From Aedes albopictus (Eukaryota; Arthropoda; Insecta; Diptera; Culicidae): a stretch of 64,000 nt of DNA. The notes under the pieces are model-generated. The model ran no database searches and was not told where the DNA came from. It worked only from the letters and a program-made list of their open reading frames with translations. This document shows positions 1 through 12,284 of the stretch, one piece after another. Position 1 is the stretch's first letter. Each line of letters begins with the position of its first letter. Both the position numbers and the translations under genes were made by a program. The DNA is taken from contig NC_085138.1 of NCBI RefSeq assembly GCF_035046485.1, positions 275,385,694-275,449,693 of the forward strand, given 5' to 3'.

Positions 1-2800
1 CACGTGCATCATCAGTAGTGCTGTAGCGCAGCAACGACTGACAGTTGCGCCAACTCACTAGGACTGGATGCACATGATTCATGCGTTCAGCCAAACAGCA
101 GTATTAATGGCGAGGCTTCTGCATTTGGACCCGACGAAGGAGTGAAAAATGACATTGATTATAAATTCTAGCAGCATCCGCAATATCTTCATCGCAATGC
201 AATAAATTGTACAAGTCTTGTTTTATGGCATATTAATAAATGATTCGACTTGTGAGCAACCGTTGTACAAGTTTTCTTTGTGGGTATTTGGATTCTACGT
301 AAACTTTTGTAAGTGCTTTGTTAAGAATAGCAATTTTAATCACCAACAAAACCGACATTGCCCACTTCCAGGAAACTATGCACAAAAACGATTAACTTTC
401 CCTTTTCCGAAACTCAATCACGATAGCAGACAATTGCTACTTCCACTCCGCCAGAAATCGCACAACAAAAACGAGAAAAAAAACACACCTCTCGAACCAT
501 CTCGTGAAATGACAAGATCACCCAACCGATTACCAAGGGGTCATCACGTCGTCGCCAAAATCGTTGCCGTTTCTCATCTAGCTGTAGGTAGGTATACCTT
601 CCACAGCAGCATCCGTGCAAAAAAACTCCGTGCCGACCATCTTCGCCCTCGCGCCATACCACGATCATCTATTTTGACCGAGCCGTGTTGGACGCCGCAT
701 TATTTTCCCCCAACCAACCGATCAGTTGACGGGTTCGTTGGCGTTGGTTTTTTTTTTTCGGTTAATTCCGAATCCATGTTCCAGCCTGCCGATTTTGATC
801 GCGCGCATTATTCTTTGGGGTACAGGCTTTAATGCGATAGGACTTACCGTCTTCCCATTTGCGACGACGACGTGCTTTGGTGAGCTTCATCGGCAGCATT
901 CGATCATTTTGGGGTCCCTGTGCGGTTGTGTTGAGACCAAATTGAACTCGAGTTTGTCATTCCATAGAAAGTATTTCAATGGACCTTCCTCACTGGAACG
1001 AGGGATTTCCTGGTGCAGAGGCGTTTTCAGGTAGTTTGGGTCTGTTCAATAAACACTGTCTTTGAACGGTGAAGTGGCTACACGTTCACTTCATAAGTTC
1101 ATGTGTTCGATCCCAGCCCCGGCACTTGCAACTTTTCGTCAGTTGCTCTTCCCCCGAGAGCGGCTGACACCTGACCCTCATCAGAGCATATGCTCTAACG
1201 GACCCGGAAACTTGGACATCGGTTAACGGCAACTCATAATGGACCCACAATCGGACTGGAGAAGGAACAAAAGCCACACTTTAACATCCTCGTGCTCATC
1301 ATTCTACCAGGGACGGACAGAGTAGAAAAGTGATAACAGCGCAAAGGTAACCAGTTCGATATAGTAGAATTAGAATAGAATACATTTAGGCGCTGTACAA
1401 AGTGTAAGTGCAGCTGCTAATTGGAATCGCTCACGCAGTGCCTTAGTGGACAAAAGAGCTGTTAAAATTAGGGAAGTTTGTAAACATTGCACCAACAAGC
1501 GGAGACGCTCCAATCGTTTTGAAACTTAACCCCTTGATTCAAACCCCAAACACACCTATATCTAGCAGCCCCTTTCTACAAAAAAGCAGCGAAAACCCAT
1601 GCAATGCACCTTTGTTTGCACAACAAGACAACACGAACGCGCGGTAAAAATGTAATTAACTTTCATTCACCCTCTTCTTTCACGTTGGCCAGAGCGCGCG
1701 CGGGCGCCTACCCAGAACCTTCCGCAAAGCACGGTGTACCTACGAGTTGCGCCCACCGTCAACGATCAATTGCTGTGGTTTCGCTTTTTCTTAATCACAC
1801 ACCGATCTATTGAATCGAAAGTGAACTACACCGAGAACCCGGCCGGAGAACCAAAGGCAATGGCAACCACCACCCGGACTGATCGTGCGATACAATTGAA
1901 AAGTGCATGCCCTGTTTGGGATATTTTTCATCGGAGCGCGATGTCTGAAGGAATTGGTCGTGTCGCGATCCTCCGCAAAGCGCTCTATGGTTTGTGCAGC
2001 GCAGTCCAAGATCGAAAACTGCGATTTTCATTGTTGGTACACTTTGAACCTTCGCCCGGTTCGACTGACACAGATTAGTTGCGACCGGGCAGGAAGGTGG
2101 TCGATCGAACGATTTGTGCCATGAGAAAACCAATAAATTACGGTTCGAGACCAGCATCTTTCAGAAACGATCAGTCAGCTATAGGTGAATTCGTCCAACG
2201 CTGCCGTTGCTTTTGTTTTCACGCACCGGCCGCCTCGGTAGACCGTTTTGGCTGTTGGACTTGTTTTTACTTTTCTCCCATTCTCCACGACCAAATCTAA
2301 TTACCACTGGCTGAGATTTCCGATAGCATTGTTTCAAACGTCTTACTTATTTCGAGCGACCCGGCCGAAAGTTTCCTTTTCTTTCGGCCCGATGGTCACC
2401 GGAGCGCGAGGTCCGTTTTCTCTTGTTTTCATTTCCCTGATATCATTCATACGCTGGCCCTTGGGTTTCTCGACGGAGAAAATTCTGCAAGCTGCAACAC
2501 TATGCCATATCGAATAATTGGGATCGTAGGTCTAGACTGATTGTATGCAAAAGGTAATGGTAAAACTCTCACAGGACGGTGATGCAGGCTGCAGCTGCAA
2601 GGAAGGGGAGAAAATGATAGTTTGTAAGCCCGCGGAATGACTTGTCTGTTTCATTGCAATATAGCGTTTGGTCAATGTAACAAACTGTTTCAGTTTGATG
2701 AATACATTTCGTTGGGTAACACATATGAATATAAACAAGACAAGTAGGAGTAACGTGATGAGCTTTTATTTATACGGATGGACAAAGATCACTAGCCCAC
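1..2800. other. Unassigned, apparently single-copy DNA
   Basis: I see no recognisable gene, transposon end or RNA gene here. Open frames up to 204 codons exist on both strands (for example 218-832 plus and 1807-2157 minus), but they overlap one another, have no domain I recognise and contain no convincing splice pattern, so I treat them as chance. Base composition is more balanced than in the repeat-dense parts. It may be intergenic or intronic DNA of a gene outside the window. Confidence 0.5.
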
Positions 2801-3002
2801 CATTTTTTTAATGGGAAACTGTTTGCCGTAAACATACACTAAAGTCTTTTTTACACGGTTTCGCGAACTTACACGGGTTTTCAACTTTCTCATGCTGTGT
2901 TAAGAAGGGAACTCTTACTAAAAGGATAAAAGGGGATTTATGGGGAAGGGCTGCAAGGTGGTTGTGGAGTGGTGGGAGGTGAGATCGGATGATGATGTAA
3001 GA

Positions 3003-4585
3003 GGTCTTTTTTTTCCTTCTGAACCATAGGGGGATAATCTGCTCAACAGACATCCTAACAGGAAGGTTAGGGTAGTGTGGGGCTGAGGCCGTCTTCTACA
3101 ACAAAAGTAAAAGCCAGGACTACTCTCTCCTCGTACCCACTAAACACATTCCTATGGTCGCCAAACCCTACGTCTCTCCGGATACACCAAGAAGGTATTG
3201 CTTCAGAGAGGGGCTAGTGCACATCGCACCCTCAAGGTTAGCTGCGTAGCCTAGCAGTAACGAACATCGATGACTCGCTCTGGAGAGTCCATCACGGTAA
3301 CATGCTGGCGCTTAGCCAGTTTCCCGAGTGGTCCTCGTTACTCCCTTTGTCCTCGGAAGGCGGGCAGGGTCAATCCCGCCCGCGCCCTACTGCGTACATC
3401 AAGAACTGATGCCCACATGCAACCCGATCTGACCTGCCGCGAAGGAAGGGTATCACTACCCTTCAGGCCCTATCAGATGCACCAGAAGGTTGCTGACAGC
3501 AGGGTCTCCACCTGCCCCGACCCTTGCCGGGGACCCCTTTCCAACCGCGGGCTCGGATCCAACCCAGTAGACCGACACCACGACAGCACCGCTACCGGGA
3601 CTTCCTCTCCGCGGCCACTCGACCACAGGGCACCGGTATAACCTACGAAGCCGACTCCGAACCCCTGGACCATCTCTTGTTCTGCATCTGTACTAGCCAC
3701 TCTCCGAGTCCACGCGCCACCTCCTCTGTAGCTCCCAGACGATGCGATATGGGTGATAGCCGTTGAAACGGCGTTCCAGCCAAACTCATCCCTACACATC
3801 CTCTGGACCAAGTTGTCCGGGTTTGTGTCCTCCCCGCATGTGGCAAGCATGCGGTCACGCATTGTGCGAAAACGCGGGCACACGAACAAAACGTGTTCCG
3901 CCGTTTCCTCTAAACCATTGCACACTGGGCATTCGGGAGAATTCGCATGCCCGAAACGGTGTAGATACTGTCGGAAGCAACCATGACCTGTAAGGACCTG
4001 TGTCAGGTGTAATGTAACTTCCCCATGGCGCATATTGCGCCTATTAATCCAACTATCTACCCTCGGTATCAACCTATGGGTCCACCTTCCTTTGGTGGAC
4101 GTGGAACTGTCCCACGCGCGCTGCTATTTGACCATACAGGCCATCCTGGCAGTCCTGCGTATGCCTCTTGGACCGCGCATTTCGAAGCACTCCATGTCCT
4201 CATTGATAAGAATGCTGATAGGCACCATACCAGTAATGGCGCAGAGAGCGTCGTTTGACACGGTACGGTACGCGCTCGCAACCCTCAGGCACATAAGCCT
4301 GTAAGTACTTTCCAGCTTCCGTTGGTAGCATTTGGTACTATGCGCGGTGCCTCACGCCGGGCTGCCATACCTAAGTATGGACGTAGCAACACTAGCCAGA
4401 AGCTTGCGCTTACTGGTGTACACCGCAGAGCTATTAGACATCATCCGGGACAGTGCCGCAATAGCTGTGGAGGCTCTTTTACAGGCATAATCGACGTGGC
4501 TACCGAAGGTAAGCATATCGTCGATCATCACGCCCAAGTGTTTGACGGAGCGCTTTGACAGGACACTAATCTGTCAATTCTCAAG
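3003..4585 (-). mobile_element. 5'-truncated R1-clade non-LTR retrotransposon
   Basis: Read on the minus strand, this copy begins inside ORF2 near 4585, just after the RT core, and runs through the C-terminal zinc-finger domain into a 3' UTR ending near 3003. It matches the larger plus-strand R1 copy at 32982-37780: the same sequence follows the ORF2 stop (3280-3470 versus 34780-34945 plus 37079 onward), and the same UTR block with an A-rich end occurs once here (3003-3195) but three times there. Truncation of the 5' end is the usual outcome of incomplete target-primed reverse transcription. It has the uninterrupted sequence at the point where the 2.1-kb DNA element sits in the other copy, so it serves as an empty site. 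The R1-clade assignment is from the C-terminal finger and overall layout, not from a search. Confidence 0.8.
3473..4555 (-). pseudogene. R1-clade ORF2 C-terminal part, broken
   Basis: Residual ORF2 coding on the minus strand. The segment 4352-4537 carries the region after the RT domain (GVMIDDMLTFGSHVDYACKR, then a stretch ending ILRYGSPA). The frame is then lost, and 3473-4072 (199 codons) holds the C-terminal cysteine motif CPVCNGLEETAEHVLFVC, a CCHC-type finger typical of R1 and related clades that probably binds template RNA or target DNA. Frameshifts between the two segments make it non-functional. The RT catalytic motifs and the endonuclease are absent because the copy is truncated upstream. 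It fills exactly the ORF2 stretch missing from the plus-strand copy at 34395-34425. Confidence 0.8.
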
Positions 4586-5390
4586 GATGTTCTAGGAGAT
4601 CTAAATAAGCACTTCCGCGAGTAAAGGCCTTAAGATCTATAAGCGTAATCAATGGGTTTTTGCTACACTAATGAAGCCGTGTAGTGTAACATCCTATAGG
4701 TCCATGAAGCATGGTTCTAGGGAGGACTACTTTCCAAAAAAAATCTAGATCAAGCAAGAACTTCCGCAAGTAAAGGTCAACAAGCATAATAATGGAATGT
4801 ATAATGTTGGAATAGTTCTGCAGATTAGTCATTTTCAAAGATAATCTAGTGTATCAAAGAACTTTGTTCTGTAGAGAACTACTATCCGAAAACATTCTAG
4901 ATCATCCAAGAACTTCCGCAAGTAAAACCTTAAGGCCTACTACTATAATAATGAAATGTTGTTACATTACTGATGCGGTGTAACATCCTACAAATCCTTG
5001 GCATTCTGTAAACGTGTTCTAGGTTATCCATGAACTTCCTCAAGTAAAGGTCTGAATGTACTAGCGTAATCAATCAATTGTTGTCACATTACTTATACGG
5101 CGTAACATCATACAAATTTATCGAGCACGGTTCTTTAGAGATGTTATTTTCAATGATGTTCTGGGTAATCCAAGATCATCCGCGAGTAACGGCCTTAAGA
5201 TCAATCAGCATGATCAATGGACTTTTGTTACATTACTGATGCGGTGCAACATCCTACAGGTCCATGGAAGACAGTTCTGTAGAATCTTATTTCCAAGGAT
5301 GTTCTAGGTCATCAAAGAACACTCGCAAAAAGGAAGAAGTACAAATGAAGATTTCCAAAGAAGCTCTAGGTCTATGGGTTTTCAGACCTT
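4586..5390. repeat. Degenerate tandem repeat, unit about 120-150 bp
   Basis: The phrase AACTTCCGCRAGTAAAGG recurs near 4610, 4759, 4910, 5031, 5173 and (weakly) 5315, i.e. at about 149, 151, 121, 142 and 142 bp spacing. Each unit also contains a version of GTAACATCCTACAGGTCCAT and an AGGATGTTCTAGG block. Units differ by many substitutions and small indels, so the array is old. The truncated R1 copy abuts it and may have inserted into it. No coding potential is seen. Confidence 0.75.
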
Positions 5391-6671
5391 TTATCTCGCG
5401 GTGCACTTTTTGAAAATATATTCTTACGCGGTGCTCTTGTCAAAAAAAAACAAACATGAAATTTAAAGTTCGTGTTTATGTGGCTTCCGCCGCGAATTTA
5501 GATATTTTATCACACGCCGGAATAATTTTGTTCCTGGCTTGTTATTCTTAGAAAGTTTTGGATTGGATTGTTATCCAAACCAGGATCTGGTTTTAATGAA
5601 ATTCGTGTCTGGTTTTATTAATAGCAAAATTTCACTACAATTCTAGCGAGACCCTCAACGAAGCTCCATGATCACTCGTGGAGTAAGTATTCATTGCACG
5701 CTGTACCAATATAGCATAGCATAGCATAGCATAGCATGAATACTTGCACAAATCTTGGATGGAGTTGCAAAGTTGAATATATCCATTGACATTGGTGATT
5801 TCGCTACTATCTACAATGCCCTAGATTGACTCAGCTCCACACACCTGGCCAAGTCCTTGCAAGCATTTATAAATCCCTTCATCAACTTAGAAAGAGCCCA
5901 GAACTGAAGCAGCTTCCAATAGATGAAAGGATGTTGAAAATAGCGAATTTTCAACTTATATGTAGTTATATAACAATATAGGGTATTAAAAATAGAACAA
6001 GTAAAAGAAGAAGCATGAAACATTCTCACCAAATTTGAAAGGTCCATCGTTAGATCCGTTTGATGAGCGATTTCACTGCTTCAGTGACGTCCAGTGGCTG
6101 AATCTTGAAAACTGGTTTTATTGGTTTTAAACTTGAAGACCGATGCTTGATCCTTAATCCAGAAATTCATCCGAAAAGCATTTCGCGTATTTCGTGTTCA
6201 CCTATTCTCCGGCGTTGCATTCAAAAATACGCGGAGCAAGAAAACACTTGACCTTATCTTGTTCATTAGGCACTACTAATCATAAATTTTCCAAAATTTC
6301 ACTAAATGGGTGGCATAATCATTTGAAAGTTTCTTATTCAGTTATTTCTTAACAGAAAAATTCTGACACCTGGTCATTGCACGCTGTACCAATATGTGCA
6401 AATAACTGCCTATTTGACGTATCAGACTTTGCCGTATGGCTATTACGTTTCATTAGTCAGTACACATGTGATAAAATATGGCACAAATTTCCCAAATGGA
6501 TGAGAACGCGTCTCTTGAGCCGACCTACTAACACGTGTGAAAAAAAGGGGCAAACTAATATTTGCACATGTTTGCCACTCGAGAACTGATCGGAGTTGCA
6601 AACATGACCAAATATTCGTCACATTAGCTTAAATGGAAAGTGATCAATTTGTAATTCATTAAAATTATCGC
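5391..6671. other. Unassigned AT-rich DNA with a short direct repeat
   Basis: No gene recognised. A pentanucleotide run (AGCAT)n lies at 5714-5738. The phrase CATTGCACGCTGTACCAATA occurs twice, near 5694 and 6376, directly repeated about 680 bp apart; the intervening DNA could be an insertion flanked by a long duplication, but I find no terminal structure to support that. Confidence 0.4.
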
Positions 6672-6683
6672 CGTAACAAAGTT

Positions 6684-7625
6684 ATATTCTTGTTTATCGA
6701 CCGTATTCTATTAATAACTTGATGATTTCGTGGCTATATCGGTCTCTTTCTACTTATAGTATAAGGGAGTAGAGATCAAAGTGGATAATGAAATGATAGA
6801 TATGATAGAATTCGTTATGTAGCGAACAAGTGTGAAATTTTTTCAGAAGGTGAAATTGGGCAAGTATAGGCCATGTATTGAACGAATACATCGAATGCGT
6901 GAAACTTCTGCCGTCCGACCTGTGCTTTTAAACAGATCGGCTTGGTTGGTAGTTCATACCACCTTACCAAGACTGGCAAAAGTTTCAGGCACCCGACTGT
7001 CTATGTATTGTTCTGTTTTCATCACAAATTCTATCGATCGGTAGCTTTTTCGGAATTCGCACTCCGTTCATAGGGGTATGCCTATATCGCGGCGTGTTCT
7101 TCCTATCAGCTTTTTCGATCTTATAGGATAGAACACTTTTCTTTTTAAGCCAAACTTTTTATATCATATTCTTGTTTATCGACCGTATTCTATTAAAAAG
7201 AAAAGTGTTTTATCCTATAAGATCGAAAAAGCTGATAGGAAGAACACGCCGCGATATAGGCATACCCCTATGAACGGAGTGCGAATTCCGATAAAGCTAC
7301 CGATCGATAGAATTTGTGATGAAAACAGAACAATACATAGGCAGTCGGGTGCCTGAAACTTTTGCCAGTCTTGGTAAGGTGGTATGAACTACCAACCAAG
7401 CCGATCTGTTTAAAAGCACAGGTCGCACGGTAGAAGTTTCACGCGTTCGATGTATTCGTTCAATACATGGCCTACTTGCCTAATTTCACCTTCTAAAAAA
7501 TGTTCACACTTGTTCGCTACCTAGCGAATTCTATCATATCTATCATTTCATTATCCACTTTGATCTCTACTTCCTTATACTATGAGTAGAAAGAGACCGA
7601 TATAGCCACGAAATCATCAAGTTAG
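6684..7625. repeat. Large near-perfect inverted repeat (foldback element)
   Basis: The left arm (about 6715-7149) is repeated in reverse complement at about 7190-7624, with only a few mismatches over roughly 435 bp and a spacer of about 45 bp. A ~31-bp phrase (beginning ATATTCTTGTTTATCGACCG) lies both immediately left of the left arm (6683) and inside the spacer (about 7164). The whole is bracketed by the 12-bp direct repeat GTAACAAAGTTA (6672-6683 and 7625-7636), which could be a target duplication. The arms hold a 70-codon open frame (6832-7044) with no recognised domain. A transcript across it would fold into a very long hairpin. Confidence 0.85.
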
Positions 7626-7639
7626 TAACAAAGTTAGGC

Positions 7640-9150
7640 AAATATTTGCACAACCATGTTTTTGCAAATTTATTTGGTCAGTACACACATTCAAAATAAA
7701 TTAGTCAAATTTTGCCAAATAGTTGCACCATTGCCAAAGTGTGTACCGAATTCTTTACGGGTATTTATTTTGGTAAACATTGTTTTAGGGTTTCCAAAGT
7801 TCTTATCAAAATATTAAAGATTGCTGGCTGTTTTAGAATTAGCTAATTCTTGAAATGATCATTAGCGCCTTGAAATTTTCGCATTTTTTCCTGTATATTA
7901 AAACTTGTCTTGAAATATTTTCCTCTTCAAGTGCAATTTAAAAACAAATAGAATCATTAAACTATTTAATAAACACAGATCACACCACTTGAACACTTCT
8001 ATAGCCCAGCGCAATACCTGTAGCTCGTAAACTTAACCGTACGATCGACCCCAGAGGTGCATATTTTAAGACCGGCTCGGCGAGACGTTCGGTTTTCATT
8101 TAAATTACACTCTTCCTGCCCTGCGTGTCTGCTCGGGTGGTTGATTGGTGGTCTGTTATCTCAATTTGATCATTTGTCCTCATTTCTCCGCGCGCCAAGC
8201 CGACACGGCCGACCTATCGAGAGGTGATAGTTATGACTTGGCAGCAAGCAGCGAAGTCCGCGCGATCAACATGGAGTGGGTGGAGACAATAAGATTCCTA
8301 TTTATATATATTTTACTCGAAAGCCGAGCGGAGATCGTGGCGGCGCGAACGGAGCAAGACCGAGGAAGAGTACTATTATTTTATATCGTCTTCTCCTTAT
8401 TTATGGTGCCCATTCTCCACAAGGCGTCGGTCCGATCCGTGGAGGTGAGGCTCCTCTATGATTTATTTTACTGTAAGCGTTTATTTATTCTTCCAATATG
8501 TAGGTCTGAGAACACGATCTCCGGTATTCTCCGTTTTGTTCGGAACCGTGCGATCGCTGCCCCAGTGGATTAATTCTTATTTGGGCTTAATTTGATGATT
8601 TCATTGAATTATAGCCGCGGTTATGATTTAGGATCGAGCATAAGGAGAACGAGAGCACCGCCAGTCACGAAGAGCCCACAATGGGGGTGAACGGTTCGAT
8701 GAGGTGGTATCAGGCATTGATTTCAAAGGGTTCACATCATGTGAACTCTAGCTGGCAGTTTCAAGAACAAATAGAACGTCGGTACAACGTTGAATGGCTC
8801 TTGGCGATCGATTATGATGCTGCTGCTGCTGCCGTCAAACGGTGAGTGGAGGGAGTAAAGTGGATCTGGATCGTGCAACATGTAATTATACGGATTTCTT
8901 AAGATCGGCTGCTTCATAATTGGAAGGAATGTACGCAAACGATTACCTCTCAATCTGAACTGGTGGCAGCAACTGAAATCGCCTGACAGTGATCGATTTA
9001 AAATAAGGGCCAAATAAGTTCAATGGCTGCACGTGGATGTTGAAAATATTTGCAGAAGTGAATGAAGTCAATTAATATTCTTTTATTACATGTTTAGCAC
9101 CAGTTACTTGCACCAAAAAACTGAAGCGAGTCACTGAGAAATTAACTCTC
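7640..9150. other. Unassigned region with a promoter-like, GC-richer block
   Basis: No gene family recognised. Around 7990-8580 the sequence is more GC-rich than its surroundings and contains a TATA-like TATTTTAAG near 8058 followed about 30 bp later by TTCGGTTTTCATT, which could be a core promoter or part of an LTR. A 142-codon open frame (8145-8573) has no recognised domain, and its protein is hydrophobic only in patches. A GCT/TGC run lies near 8818-8832. I cannot say whether this is a host promoter, an exon or a retroelement fragment. Confidence 0.3.
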
Positions 9151-9424
9151 AATTATGATTCCGTAATCATCTCACATTTACGATCTATAATATCAATATC
9201 ATCAGCAAAACCGAGCAGCTGAATTGACTTCGTGAAAATCGTTCCACTCGTGTTTATCCCCGGTCTCTTTATTACACACTCTAAAGCAATTAGAATTAAA
9301 CAGTAATCACGAATCCCTCTGCGAGATTCGAAGGGACTCAACATAAACGCACATCACTCGATCCATCGCCGCCTTGATCAACCGTATCAGTTTATCCGGG
9401 AATCCAAATTCGTGCATAATCTGC

Positions 9425-9480
9425 AGTGTGAAGAATTAGCTTAAGTTAAAATTCACAAATAAAAAGAAGTTTTAAAAAAA
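9425..9480 (-). mobile_element. 56-bp A-tailed micro-insertion in the RTE relic
   Basis: The phrase TGCATAATCTGC occurs at 9413-9424 and again at 9481-9492, bracketing 56 bp that end in AAGTTTTAAAAAAA. The other RTE copy (around 47195-47210) has a single uninterrupted version. A 12-bp duplication plus an A-rich end is the signature of target-primed reverse transcription; the insert itself lies in plus orientation (the strand field gives the orientation of its host). It looks like the extreme 3' end of some non-LTR element, cut to about 50 bp. Confidence 0.7.
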
Positions 9481-9519
9481 TGCATAATCTGCCATAGCTG
9501 GTCGCCGATTTAAAATCGA

Positions 9520-10092
9520 TTAACAAGTAATGTGTGGGCACGTTGTATTCGCGGCATTTTTGCAACACCTGGCGAATAGCGAACATCTGGTCCATTGTAA
9601 CGGTTCACACATGAATCCAGCCTGATGTTGCCCCAGGAACTCTTGCAATCGGTGCAAATTTGAGAGAGTATCACGCAGGTAGCGCTCAGTAGTGTGATCG
9701 CGCGATAGTTTCCGCAATCCAACTAGTCGCCCTTTTCGTAGATGGGACACACAATACCTTCCATCCATTCCTCCAGTACTACTTCCTCCTCCCAAATCTT
9801 GGTAATGGCGCCCAGTGTAGTGCTTCTCCACCGATTTTAGAAGCTTGATTGGTAGTTGATCTGCTCCAGCGGCTTTGTTGTTTTTCAACCGGCCAACCTC
9901 CTCCCCAATCTCTCGGAGGTTAGGGGCTGGACGTCTCTCGTCCTGCACACATACTCCTAGATCTGTTACCACGCCACCTTCGGTGCTTCCAACGTCGTTA
10001 TTGAGGTGGTCATCGTAATGCTGCCGCCACCTCACGCTCGCTCGTGAGAAGATTCCTGTAATTGTCTCGGCACATGTCGGCTTGTGGCACAA
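9520..10092 (-). pseudogene. RTE-like reverse transcriptase N-terminal part, broken
   Basis: A 190-codon minus-strand frame begins with sequence matching the connector before the RT (VRWRQHYDDHLNNDVGSTEG) and reaches KNNKAAGADQLPIKLLK, the conserved entry motif of RTE/CR1-like RT domains. After that the frame shifts repeatedly; QHQAGFM and the region of the following motif are recognisable only piecemeal. No YADD-type catalytic box survives. The homologous sequence in the plus copy is at 46590-47165. Non-functional relic. Confidence 0.8.
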
Positions 10093-10317
10093 ATCCTCTG
10101 CACGAGCGGTTCAGCTTCTCATAAAACTTTCGTGTGTCCTTGGCGTGGTACAGCTCTTGCAATATTCTCGCCCATGCAACATCTTTTCGTTTTTAAACTG
10201 TTCACATTCGCCGTCGCACCAGTCGTTTCTGTTATTCAGAGTCCCTAAGCCTAGTGCTGCAGCCGAGGTACTATCTATGGCGGAATGAAGTTCCTCCAGC
10301 CATCTTCAAGTGTACAA

Positions 10318-11737
10318 TCTAAACTCCTACTACACGGCTTCCATCTACACGGTCATCTTTTACACGGATTCCTATTACACGGCAGTCCGTGTTGTAGAGG
10401 AATCCCAGAGCTTATGAGATTTCGCCTAATTTGGGGGGTGAGCGAATATCTCTGGCGTATTACAAGATAGCACCATACTTTCTTTGGCAAAGTTTAAGTA
10501 TTAGAATAAATCTATCACACAATGTCAACTAACATCCAGCTAGTTGGCTATTTGACCGCTAGAGGCGCTATGTAGAAGCGGTTGCTATGTACACTCGCCA
10601 GTAGAAGCACTCATAAGTTATCACATGCGATATCTCAAGATCTACTTTATTTGGAACAATTCTGTCTTCGGCAAAGTTATTCAGTAGGTCAAGCACAAAC
10701 TGGTGATTAACGAATAAGTTTGTGATTTCGTCGCTAGGTGGCGCTAGTCGTCATGTAAAGTTTCAAACTTCTCTATTTCGGGATCCAGAGCGGATTGAAA
10801 AGTGGCGTCTTCGGCAAATTTCTTCAGGAAGTCAAGAGCTGTCTGGTGATTCAACATTTGGTTGATGATTTAGCCGCTAGGTGGCGCTAGTCGTCATGTA
10901 AAGTTTCAAACTTCTCTATCTCGGGATCCAGAGCGGATAGAAAAGTGGCGTCTTCGACAAAGTTCTTCAGCAAGTCAAAAGCTATCTGGTGATTCAACAT
11001 TCGTCGCTAGGTGGTGCTTGTCGTTAGGTAAATTTTCATACTTCTCTATATCGGGATCCAGAACTATCAAGAACTATCTGGTGACTTACCATTTAGTACA
11101 GGATTTCGCCAAGAGATGGCGCTAGTCATCAAGTATAGTTTTATACTTCTCTGTCTCGGGATCCAGAGCAGTTATAAATGTGGCGACTTCGGCCATGTTC
11201 TCCAGGAAGTCGAGAGCTATCTGGTGATTTAACATTTAGTTGATGATTTCGCCAAGACATGGTGCTAGCCGTCAAGTATAGTTTCAAACTTCTCTGTCTC
11301 GGAATCCAGAGCAGATAAAAAAAGTGGCATTAAAACTCCTACTACACGGTTGGTTCGGGGGTGCAGTAGGAATCCGTGTTGTAGATATCCCAGAGCTTAT
11401 GGGATTTCGCCTAATAGGGGGTGTGAGCGAATATCTCTGGCGTATTACAAGATAGCACCATACATTCTTTGGCAAAGTTGTAGTACTAGAATAGATCTAC
11501 CACACAATGCCAACTAACATCCAATAAGTTGGCAATTTGGCCACTAGAGGCGCTATGTAGAAATGGTTGCTATGAACACTCGCCAGTAGTTATCACATGC
11601 GATATTTAAAGATCTACTTTATTTAGAACAATGCTGTCTTCGGCAAAGTTGTTTAGTAAACCAAGGACTATCTCATGATTCACTAATTAGTTTGTGAATT
11701 TGTCGCTAGGTGGCGCTAGTTGTCAAGCTGCGCCAAG
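10318..11737. repeat. Repeat-rich insertion in RTE relic with duplicated ends
   Basis: The RTE coding sequence stops near 10310 and resumes near 11740. The inserted DNA begins with CTCCTACTACACGG at 10321, and a diverged copy of its first ~400 bp recurs at 11335-11720 (same order: CCTACTACACGG, ATCCCAGAGCTTATG, GCGAATATCTCTGGCGTATT, GATAGCACCATAC). Between them, a ~125-135-bp unit containing GTCGCTAGGTGGCGCTAGTC, GGGATCCAGAGC and TCTGGTGATTCAAC repeats about five times (near 10735, 10870, 11000, 11105, 11255). This is either a small composite element with direct terminal copies or an expanded satellite. No ORF is credible. Confidence 0.7.
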
Positions 11738-12284
11738 CTGCTCTTCCGTTGGTAGAGTCACTGCAAACGGAGACGCGTAGTCTTGAGCCACTTCTAAGTA
11801 ACGTTATGCAACCGCTCGATGTTGAGATGCAACGTTCCACTTTGACGCGTGGTAATAACCGATTAAAGTTTTGAGCGCATGCACAGTGACTAGGTAGTGA
11901 TCCGAATCAATATTCGCGCTGCGGTATGTGCAGACATTGGTTGTAGCCGAGATGAATTTACCGTCGATTAGATTGTGGTCGATTTGGTTTTCTGTTTGAT
12001 AGTCGGGTGATCTTTAGGTGGCTTTATGAATACTTTTGCGGGGAAAGAAAGTGCTGCGGACTACCATACCACGAAAAGATGCAAAGTTTACGCATCCCAT
12101 CCTACCTGCGCGATCATGTCGCCGATGGCGAGAAACCATCATGTGTTTGTTTTAATGTTCGAAAAACTCTTATTTCTTTTCATCAGGTCACCCATCGTGT
12201 GGGCAGTGCACGTTGATGATGCTGTAGTTGAAGAAACGGCCCTTAACTCTCAACATGTACGTACATCCTTGCGTTGATCGACTG

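Noticed and set aside
218..832. 204-codon open frame on the plus strand
   Set aside because: No domain or family, overlapping frames on the other strand, unusual composition and no promoter or splice support; treated as chance.
1807..2157. 116-codon minus-strand frame and overlapping plus frames
   Set aside because: Three mutually overlapping frames of similar length with no recognisable protein features.
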